A stretch of 14,631 bases of DNA from CAYMDD01 sp964409675. Lineage in GTDB: Bacteria; Pseudomonadota; Alphaproteobacteria; Rickettsiales; SXRF01. Shown here piece by piece: positions 1-5,673 of the stretch (position 1 is the stretch's first letter; every line of letters begins with the position of its first letter). The position numbers and the translations under genes are program-made. The stretch lies in the NCBI GenBank assembly GCA_964409675.1, contig CAYPEF010000055.1, forward strand, positions 1 through 14,631, read 5' to 3'. The notes below the pieces were generated by a model that made no database searches, was not told where the DNA came from, and was given only the letters and a program-made list of their open reading frames with translations.

Positions 1-1
1 G

Positions 2-499
2 CGCTTCTGCGACGCGTTCAATATCCCCATTGTCACCTTCGTGGACGTGCCCGGCTTCATGCCCGGCACCTACCAGGAGCATAACGGCGTCATCAAGCAT
101 GGCGCGAAGCTGCTCTATGCCTATGCCGAAGCCACGGTGCCGAAAATCACCGTCATCACCCGCAAGGCCTACGGCGGCGCGTATGACGTGATGGCGTCCA
201 AGCATCTGCGCGGCGACGTGAACTACGCCTGGCCCTCCGCCGAAATCGCGGTGATGGGCCCCAAGGGCGCGGTGGAAATCATCTTCCGCGGCAAATACGC
301 CAACGAAGAAGAGCAGCAGAAGCTGATCGACGATTACCGCGCCAAGTTCGCCAGCCCCTTCGTGGCGGCGAGCAGGGGCTATATCGACGACGTCATCCGC
401 CCGCAGAACACCCGCTGGCGCATCTGCCGCAGTCTCGCCATCCTGCGCGACAAAAATCTGCAGAATCCGTGGAAGAAGCACGATAACCTGCCGCTCTAA
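2..499 (+). CDS. pccB: Propionyl-CoA carboxylase beta subunit, C-terminal part (5' end outside window)
   Basis: This is the carboxyltransferase subunit of propionyl-CoA carboxylase, a cytosolic biotin enzyme that turns propionyl-CoA into methylmalonyl-CoA together with PccA. The frame is open from base 2, so the start lies left of the window; 165 residues are visible. Recognisable family stretches are VDVPGFMPGTYQE (acyl-CoA carboxyltransferase C-terminal domain), the glycine-rich RKAYGGAYDVMASK, the AEIAVMGPKGAVEI stretch and the usual ending NPWKKHDNLPL. These favour PccB over other acyl-CoA carboxylase beta subunits. pccA lies about 1 kb downstream on the same strand, separated by two small membrane-protein genes, which supports the assignment. 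No damage is seen in the visible part. Confidence 0.93.
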   Translation, partial: RFCDAFNIPIVTFVDVPGFMPGTYQEHNGVIKHGAKLLYAYAEATVPKITVITRKAYGGAYDVMASKHLRGDVNYAWPSAEIAVMGPKGAVEIIFRGKYANEEEQQKLIDDYRAKFASPFVAASRGYIDDVIRPQNTRWRICRSLAILRDKNLQNPWKKHDNLPL

Positions 500-524
500 G
501 CGGCGCCAGTAACAAGAGGCGAAC

Positions 525-989
525 GTGTCCGCTGAACTGACCGACTATGAGCTGAAGATGCTGGATATGCTGCGGCGGCGCAATCCCGCCGAGCATCTGC
601 CGCGTTCGCTTCCCGGTACGTTAGGCGAGCGTATGGCGGACCGCATCACTTCGCTGGTGGGATCATGGCGGTTCATTATCATCCAGAGCGCATTGTTCGC
701 CATCTGGGTGGCGATGAACGTGGCGGCCTTCATCCAGCACTGGGACCCGTATCCCTTCATCCTGCTAAACTTGATGCTCTCTTTCCAGGCCGCCTACACC
801 GCGCCTATCATCATGATGAGCCAGAACCGCGAAATGGAGAACGACCGCAAGCAGCTGCAGTATTATTATGAGGTCAACGTGAAAAGCGAGCTGGAGCTGG
901 AACTGCTGCACCAGAAAATGGACGATTTGATGCAAATGATGATGCAGCCCATCGACCAGCGCAAACTGCCCGAGAGCGTGGATTTATGA
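525..989 (+). CDS. DUF1003 family membrane protein
   Basis: This 154-residue protein belongs to the DUF1003 family of small inner-membrane proteins, whose role is unknown. The start is GTG at 525, preceded by AGAGG; the next in-frame ATG would cut into conserved sequence. The family signature is plain: an ADRITSLVGSWRFIIIQ segment leading into a first membrane helix (about residues 47-70), then DPYPFILLNLMLSFQAAY and a second helix (about 76-96), then the conserved APIIMMSQNRE. The tail (about 100-150) is highly charged and probably forms a coiled coil facing the cytoplasm. The gene starts 25 bases after pccB and probably shares its transcript. Any link to carboxylase function is only positional. 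Confidence 0.85.
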   Translation: MSAELTDYELKMLDMLRRRNPAEHLPRSLPGTLGERMADRITSLVGSWRFIIIQSALFAIWVAMNVAAFIQHWDPYPFILLNLMLSFQAAYTAPIIMMSQNREMENDRKQLQYYYEVNVKSELELELLHQKMDDLMQMMMQPIDQRKLPESVDL

Positions 990-995
990 GCTATT

Positions 996-1077
996 GTCAT
1001 GCCAGCGCAGGCCGGTATCCTGAATATCGGCTGGTTACGGCGCGGCACGTGAAGATACCGGCCTGCGCCGGTATGAC
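996..1077. repeat. Palindromic intergenic repeat (HPGAGRDP/PACAGMT type)
   Basis: An 82-bp inverted repeat with 24-base arms at 996-1019 and 1054-1077. The arms pair with only two mismatches, both compatible with G-U pairing. It begins GTCATGCCAGCGCAGGCC and ends with the complement. It sits 6 bases after the DUF1003 stop and ends just before the ribosome binding site of the next gene. The arms closely resemble those of the 113-bp element at 13356-13468, so both belong to one dispersed family. In RNA it would fold into a long hairpin and could act between the flanking cistrons. Confidence 0.85.
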
Positions 1078-1089
1078 GAAGGAAGGCGC

Positions 1090-1464
1090 ATGAAATACAT
1101 TCTCCTCATTCTTATCATACTAGTCGCGGGTGTGATGATCATGGTCCGTTGGCAGGCGGATAAGTTCGAGGCGTTTCTTGCGCAGTCCGAGCGGGTGGAG
1201 GGGAGCGTCATCTCGAAACAGGATGTCATTAAAGACCCCAAAAACCGCCGCAAGGAGTGGACGGTGACGTATCGTTACTCGACGCGCGATGGAAAGGAAT
1301 ATACCAATGAAGAAGCCATCGAGTTTCAGGACCTCTGGCAAACCTATCAGGCCAGCCAAAAGGCCGATGTTTATTACAGCAAGAATTCCCCGCACCAAAG
1401 CTATTTAGCGGAACCCATGGATCGCCGCCTCGGGAGGCTTGTAAAACCCCAAGAAAACAAATAA
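1090..1464 (+). CDS. Small membrane-anchored protein, DUF3592-like
   Basis: A 124-residue protein with one N-terminal membrane helix (about residues 3-21, KYILLILIILVAGVMIMV) and a soluble part outside. The soluble part follows the DUF3592 layout: an EGSVISKQ strand, an EWTVTYRYSTRDGKEYTNEE segment, then KADVYYSKNSPHQSYL, equivalent to the family's VYYDPxNPxxSxL. Function is unknown. The ATG at 1090 is well placed behind AAGGAAGG at 1079-1086, which begins directly after the palindromic repeat. It lies between DUF1003 and pccA on the same strand and is likely cotranscribed. The family assignment rests on the motif pattern only. Confidence 0.7.
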   Translation: MKYILLILIILVAGVMIMVRWQADKFEAFLAQSERVEGSVISKQDVIKDPKNRRKEWTVTYRYSTRDGKEYTNEEAIEFQDLWQTYQASQKADVYYSKNSPHQSYLAEPMDRRLGRLVKPQENK

Positions 1465-1502
1465 GACATCTTCATGCCGTTTAACTTCTGAGCCAAAAAG
1501 CC

Positions 1503-3491
1503 ATGTTTGAAAAAATTCTCATCGCCAATCGCGGCGAAATCGCCGTCCGCATCATCAAAACCTGCCGCAAGATGGGCATCAAGACGGTTGCCGTGTATTC
1601 GGAAGCGGATACATCCGCGCTGCACGTGAAGGAAGCGGATGAGGCGGTGTATGTCGGCCCCAGCCCCTCGGTGCAGAGCTACCTCAATATCGATAATATT
1701 TTAAGCGCCATCGACCAGACCGGTGCGGAAGCGGTGCATCCTGGCTACGGCTTTCTTTCGGAAAACCCCGAATTCGCCGCGCGCCTGAAGCGCGAGGGTG
1801 TGACGCTGATCGGCCCATCCGCTGATGCGGTGAAACTGATGGGCGATAAGATCGAGTCGAAAAAAATCGCCGTCAAAGCGGGCGTGAGCACCGTACCCGG
1901 CACGCTGGACGTGGTGAAGACCGACGCGGAAGCGAAAAAAATCGCCGCTGATATTGGCTACCCGCTGATGATCAAGGCCGCGGCCGGCGGCGGCGGCAAG
2001 GGCATGCGCGTGGCGCGCAATGAAAAAGAGCTGCTGGACGGCATCCGCTATGCCTCCTCCGAAGCCGGTTCCAGTTTCAATGACCCGCGCGTCTTTATTG
2101 AGAAATATTTTGAAAAACCTCGCCATATCGAAATCCAGCTGCTTGGCGACAAGCAGGGCAACGTGTTGTGGCTGGGTGAGCGCGAATGCTCCATTCAGCG
2201 CCGCCACCAGAAAGTGTTGGAAGAAGCGCCGAGCGTATTCCTTGACGAAGCCACCCGTCGCGAGATGGGCGAGCAGGCCGTGGCGCTGGCGAAAGCGGTG
2301 GGCTATTACTCCGCTGGCACAGTGGAATTCATCGTCGATGAAAACCGCAAATTCTATTTCCTGGAAATGAACACCCGCCTGCAGGTGGAGCACCGCGTAA
2401 CGGAGCTGATCACCGGCATTGACTTGGTGGAGTGGATGATCCGCGTCGCCAACGGTGAAAAGCTCACATTTACGCAGGAGGATGTGAAATTCAACGGCTG
2501 GGCGATGGAAGCGCGCATCTACGCGGAAGACCCCAAGCGTGGATTCCTGCCGTCATCAGGCCGCATCACCCGCTACCAGGAGCCGGAGAACGTGCACAGC
2601 ATCCTGATCGACACCGGCGTCTATGAAGGCGGCGAGGTGAGCATGTTCTACGATCCGATGGTCGCCAAAGTATGCAGCCACGCGCCCACGCGCGCGCAAG
2701 CCACCGACACGCTCGGGCAGGCGCTTTCGGCCTATATCGTGCGCGGCATCGAGCATAACATGAGCTTCCTGGAGGCTATCCTCACCAATCCGCGCTTCGT
2801 GGAGGGCGATATCTCCACCCGCTTCATCGAGCAGGAATATCCCGGTGGATTCGCCGGTGCGGAGCTGACCAGTGAAACCACGCGCGCCTTCCTCGGCGCA
2901 GCGATTACCATATTTCTGCGTGACGCCGAGCGCGCTGCCAAGATCTCCGGCCAGCTGCCGGGCCGCCAGCGCGCCATCGGCGCGCGCTGGGTGGTCAGCA
3001 TCGACGACCAGAATTACTCCGTCTTCGTGCGCACCCGCGAAAATGGTTATGACATCATGCACGACCGCGAGCTGATCGCCGTGCGCACCAGCTGGAAAAT
3101 GGGCAGACGGCTGTTCCAGGCTACCATCAACGGCAAGCCGGTAAGCGTGAAGCTGCGCAGCTATCTGAACGAAGGCTACCTGCTCGGCCATGCTGGCGCG
3201 GAAGTGACGGTGAAAGTGCGCACCCCGCGCATCGCCGAGCTCGCCGCTTTCATGCCAGCCGACCGTGACGCCGGACGCAAGAACCAGCTCAGCGCCCCGA
3301 TTGCCGGCCTGATCATCGCTATCCGCGTGAAAGAAGGCGAGACGGTCAAAGCCGGCCAGGAGCTGGTGGTACTGGAAGCGATGAAAATGGAAAACGTGAT
3401 CTACGCCGACCACGAAGTGACCATCAAAAAGATCAGCGTCAAGGAACGCGAGAGCGTCTCGGTGGATCAGGTGCTGATGGAGTTTGAGTAA
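1503..3491 (+). CDS. pccA: Propionyl-CoA carboxylase alpha subunit (biotin carboxylase plus biotin carrier)
   Basis: This 662-residue subunit carboxylates its own biotin using ATP and bicarbonate and passes the carboxyl group to PccB. The biotin carboxylase part covers about residues 1-450: N-terminal KILIANRGEIAVRI, ATP-grasp glycine loop GGGGKG (162-167), KxxRHIEIQ near 205-211, and the active-site string E288-M-N290-T-R292-L-Q294-V-E296-H, which lands on the same numbers as E. coli AccC. A middle domain (about 500-590) linking to the beta subunit follows, then a biotinyl domain from about 594 with EAMKMEN; Lys628 is the biotin attachment site. Length fits PccA. One oddity: the normally HPVTE motif reads HRVTE (Arg298). 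No clear ribosome binding site precedes the ATG at 1503, but the family N-terminus starts there. Confidence 0.95.
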   Translation: MFEKILIANRGEIAVRIIKTCRKMGIKTVAVYSEADTSALHVKEADEAVYVGPSPSVQSYLNIDNILSAIDQTGAEAVHPGYGFLSENPEFAARLKREGVTLIGPSADAVKLMGDKIESKKIAVKAGVSTVPGTLDVVKTDAEAKKIAADIGYPLMIKAAAGGGGKGMRVARNEKELLDGIRYASSEAGSSFNDPRVFIEKYFEKPRHIEIQLLGDKQGNVLWLGERECSIQRRHQKVLEEAPSVFLDEATRREMGEQAVALAKAVGYYSAGTVEFIVDENRKFYFLEMNTRLQVEHRVTELITGIDLVEWMIRVANGEKLTFTQEDVKFNGWAMEARIYAEDPKRGFLPSSGRITRYQEPENVHSILIDTGVYEGGEVSMFYDPMVAKVCSHAPTRAQATDTLGQALSAYIVRGIEHNMSFLEAILTNPRFVEGDISTRFIEQEYPGGFAGAELTSETTRAFLGAAITIFLRDAERAAKISGQLPGRQRAIGARWVVSIDDQNYSVFVRTRENGYDIMHDRELIAVRTSWKMGRRLFQATINGKPVSVKLRSYLNEGYLLGHAGAEVTVKVRTPRIAELAAFMPADRDAGRKNQLSAPIAGLIIAIRVKEGETVKAGQELVVLEAMKMENVIYADHEVTIKKISVKERESVSVDQVLMEFE

Positions 3492-3641
3492 AAATAATCC
3501 TTTTCTGGCATTGGGTTGCCTCTCTAATCGCGGAATTTCAGGGATTGCCATAAAACTGTCATACCCATTGTCATGAAAGCTTCGGATGCATCCGCAGGGG
3601 CGTTATGCCAGAGTTGGTATAACAGCCGCAACGGAGGATCC

Positions 3642-4241
3642 ATGGCATTCACGCATGCATTAAAAGCCTACGAGAATTCCAAGCTGCGCCATGTGCGCTA
3701 CGAGATGGAAGGTGAAATCTACGGGCGCAGCCACCCACTGGGGGGAATCGTGCCGGGATTTAAGCAAATGGGCAACAGCCTCGCGCGGTTGCCGAAGATG
3801 GCCTGGGCGGAAATTCGCCGCAGTGGCGGGCCGGATTATACGCCCACCCTGCCGGATATGCCCGAAGCGTTCAAAGGTACCCATATCGAGCAGGCATTCC
3901 AGGGCAGCCTGGAGCATAAAAAGGAAAAAGTGCAGCACGATGTTGCCGGTATGAAGACGCTGCTCAGCTTCGACATTCCCGGCTGGTATGCGCATGAGCA
4001 TGTGGCGGATTTTAATCAGAAGCGGGATCAGATTGTGCTCCCGCAAACAACTTCCACCCTTGGTGCGGTTGGGGCGATCGCCACTTCGCTGGGGGCGCGG
4101 ATGCTTGCCAGAGGATTGCGTGATTACGGCGTGCATTATGTGCATGATTTAGCATCTCCTGCAGAGAAACTATCGCCCGCACTGCCGGCGTTGGGGCAAG
4201 GGTTCGCCGCGGTGGGTAACCGCGTGATGACGGTTTGCTAA
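3642..4241 (+). CDS. Hypothetical protein, 199 residues
   Basis: I do not recognise this protein. The start at ATG 3642 is preferred because a clean GGAGG lies at 3633-3637; an in-frame ATG at 3573 would add 23 residues without a ribosome binding site. Visible features are a basic N-terminal half with several histidines, the phrase SHPLGGIVPGFKQMGNSLARLPKMAW, a DYTPTLPDMPEAF segment, and a small-residue stretch GAVGAIATSLGARMLARGL (about residues 145-163) that could be an amphipathic helix or weak membrane segment. There is no signal peptide. Base composition and codon use look like those of its neighbours. Its stop codon overlaps that of lipB on the other strand, so the two genes converge without a gap. 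Confidence 0.7.
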   Translation: MAFTHALKAYENSKLRHVRYEMEGEIYGRSHPLGGIVPGFKQMGNSLARLPKMAWAEIRRSGGPDYTPTLPDMPEAFKGTHIEQAFQGSLEHKKEKVQHDVAGMKTLLSFDIPGWYAHEHVADFNQKRDQIVLPQTTSTLGAVGAIATSLGARMLARGLRDYGVHYVHDLASPAEKLSPALPALGQGFAAVGNRVMTVC

Positions 4242-4903
4242 ACGCTTTTGGGTGTGAACAATGCCGTAAATTGCTGCTTAAGCGCGGCATCCACCGCCGC
4301 CATGCCGCATTCCACCCCCAGCGCCTGCAATGACGTCACCCCGAATTCCCGGATGCCGCAGGGCACGATACCACGGTAATGCGAAAGGTCCGGGTGCACG
4401 TTAAGCGCGATGCCGTGATAGGCTACCCATTTCTTCACCCGCACGCCGATGGCGGCGATCTTGGCTTCGCCGCGCGCCGGGTCGTGCACCCAGACGCCCA
4501 CGCGCCCGTCGCGGATGAATCCTTCCACGCCGAACTGCGCAAGGGTTGCGATAATCCATTGCTCCAGCAGCTGGATATAGCGCCGCAGATCGGGCGGGGA
4601 GGGGGAAAAAAGCGCCTTTAAATCCAGCATCACATACGCCACGCGCTGACCGGGGCCGTGATAGGTGAATTGCCCGCCGCGTCCGGCATCGTACACCGGG
4701 AATTCCTGCCCCTCCAGCAGGTCGCCGTGCTTGGCGCTGGTGCCCGCCGTATAAAGCGGCGGGTGCTCCAGAAGCCAGACCAGCCCCGGTTTTCCCCCGG
4801 CCTGCATGGCGGACACGCGCGCCTCCATCGCCGCCAGCGCGTCGGGGTAAGCGATGGGAGAAGCGGATAATTTCCATTCCGGAGCCTGCATTTCCATGCC
4901 CAT
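4238..4903 (-). CDS. lipB: Octanoyltransferase (lipoyl(octanoyl) transferase)
   Basis: LipB moves octanoyl groups from acyl carrier protein to lipoyl domains of 2-oxoacid dehydrogenases and the glycine cleavage system, the first step of lipoate synthesis. The 221-residue frame shows the family signature RGGQFTYHGPGQ (75-86), the AKIAAIGVRV stretch with the probable catalytic Lys148, YHGIALNVHPDL (162-173) and IVPCGI with the catalytic Cys182. Length is typical. Two starts compete: ATG at 4903 and ATG at 4897. An AAGGA box ends directly at the first ATG, so the second, with 6 bases of spacing, may be the true start (219 residues); a GAGG box 9 bases further up could serve the first. The 3' end overlaps that of the 199-residue gene by a few bases. 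Confidence 0.95.
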   Translation of the reverse strand: MGMEMQAPEWKLSASPIAYPDALAAMEARVSAMQAGGKPGLVWLLEHPPLYTAGTSAKHGDLLEGQEFPVYDAGRGGQFTYHGPGQRVAYVMLDLKALFSPSPPDLRRYIQLLEQWIIATLAQFGVEGFIRDGRVGVWVHDPARGEAKIAAIGVRVKKWVAYHGIALNVHPDLSHYRGIVPCGIREFGVTSLQALGVECGMAAVDAALKQQFTALFTPKSV

Positions 4904-4948
4904 TCCTTAACGCCTCGCGCGCTGGCACGCAACGCTTTTGCTTTAGGC

Positions 4949-4977
4949 TTGCCAGAGGGGCCTGCGTTTGCTATTCA
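4949..4977 (+). promoter_or_regulatory. Probable sigma70-type promoter of tRNA-Leu
   Basis: A TTGCCA box at 4949-4954 and a TATTCA box at 4972-4977 are separated by exactly 17 bases. The boxes lie about 33 bases before the mature tRNA 5' end, a normal leader length. No competing gene reads in this direction here. The call rests only on box match and spacing. Confidence 0.5.
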
Positions 4978-5009
4978 CATAACCCCTTACCAAAGGTTTT
5001 GCCCGGCGT

Positions 5010-5094
5010 GCGGTCGTGGTGGAATTGGTAGACACGCAACGTTGAGGTCGTTGTGCCGCGAGGCTTGGAAGTTCGAGTCTTCTCGACCGCACCA
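5010..5094 (+). tRNA. tRNA-Leu (anticodon GAG)
   Basis: An 85-base class II tRNA. The acceptor stem pairs GCGGTCG (5010-5016) with CGACCGC (5084-5090), followed by A73 and an encoded CCA. The anticodon stem CAACG/CGTTG encloses the loop TTGAGGT with anticodon GAG at 5044-5046. The D-arm TGGTGGAATTGGTAGACACGC is leucine-like, there is a long variable arm around 5054-5066, and the T-loop TTCGAGT (5072-5078) is closed by GGAAG/CTTCT. The 3' end from the T-loop on doubles as an integration site: it is repeated at 9367-9385, and the tRNA was rebuilt intact. Confidence 0.96.
5075..5094 (+). repeat. Left attachment site within tRNA-Leu 3' end
   Basis: The last 20 bases of the tRNA gene, GAGTCTTCTCGACCGCACCA, recur at 9367-9385 in direct orientation with a single C missing. 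Sites running from the T-loop to the CCA end are the usual target of tyrosine-recombinase elements. Integrase remains on the inner side of both copies support the reading. Confidence 0.85.
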
Positions 5095-5209
5095 CATATG
5101 GATTCTAGGAAGTCCGATAAAGTCCAAAAAACCTAGACAAAACAATTCAAATTAGCCTAAATTAGTCCGGTACCATCCGGCAAAGTATTTAGAAATCCGG
5201 GGATACTTA

Positions 5210-5228
5210 GGGGTACTAATAGGGGTAT
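5210..5228 (+). promoter_or_regulatory. Candidate integrase arm-type binding site, left end
   Basis: Two GGGGTA boxes spaced 12 bases apart, GGGGTACTAATAGGGGTAT, lie just upstream of the integrase start. The same arrangement recurs at 9291-9309 with 17 of 19 identical bases. A reversed copy (GTACCCCC, 5250-5257) abuts the integrase ATG. Repeated short boxes at both element ends are expected of arm sites bound by the integrase N-terminal domain; the role is inferred. Confidence 0.5.
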
Positions 5229-5257
5229 CTCTAAAACTGATAGCCAAAAGTACCCCC

Positions 5258-5527
5258 ATGCTGCTTACCGATACGAAAATTCGTAATGCTAAGCCACAGG
5301 TGAAGCCCTACAAGCTATCCATAGGGGAAATTGCACAAAAGCACGGTTACAACCTGAATATCTCGCGTTATATCAGTACGGCAGAGCCGGAAGAAGAGAT
5401 TATCTTAGAATCGGTAAATGCAAAACTTGTAGCGCTTGAGCAAAAAATTAGAACCGCCACAAACCAGCACAATAATTTCCTTAGGGAACTGAATTTGCCC
5501 CCATTACCGACAACATTCCATGATTGA
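5258..5527 (+). pseudogene. Chimeric remnant: integrase N-terminus fused to HsdM C-terminus
   Basis: An 89-codon frame made of two unrelated pieces. Residues 1-21 (MLLTDTKIRNAKPQVKPYKLS) are the start of a tyrosine recombinase with a DUF4102-type arm-binding domain, where the next residues would normally be DGGGLYL. From residue 22 on the sequence matches the C-terminal end of a type I restriction methylase (HsdM): EIAQKHGYNLNISRYIS, then an acidic stretch, VNAKLVALEQKI and the ending NNFLRELNLPPLP. Neither piece has a catalytic domain. The junction near base 5320 is in frame, so a deletion joined the two genes. No ribosome binding site is visible before the ATG. It is probably an inactive scar. 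Confidence 0.75.
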
Positions 5528-5673
5528 ATATCTATCTATTTACCTGGATTTGTCTTCATAATAGCCTGCGTCACCGCATCTATTAATGAAAAATTATTTA
5601 ACGGATGGTGCTACATCGCCATAGGCATATGCTAGCAACATAACATCCCGTTTAAGGGAAAAATACATAGTTT

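Noticed and set aside
866..1048. Minus-strand frame with IPACAGMT
   Set aside because: The phrase comes from the palindromic repeat at 996-1077; the rest is antisense to the DUF1003 gene.
2556..3551. 331-codon minus-strand frame opposite pccA
   Set aside because: It is antisense to a clearly coding, conserved region and is a by-product of GC-rich codon bias; no family features.
3573..3641. Upstream in-frame start for the 199-residue gene
   Set aside because: There is no ribosome binding site before 3573, while GGAGG lies at a proper distance before ATG 3642.
4949..5155. 68-codon plus-strand frame reading GRGGIGRHATLRSLCREAWKFESSRPHH
   Set aside because: It is the translation of the tRNA-Leu gene and its flanks; such phrases are well-known tRNA artefacts.
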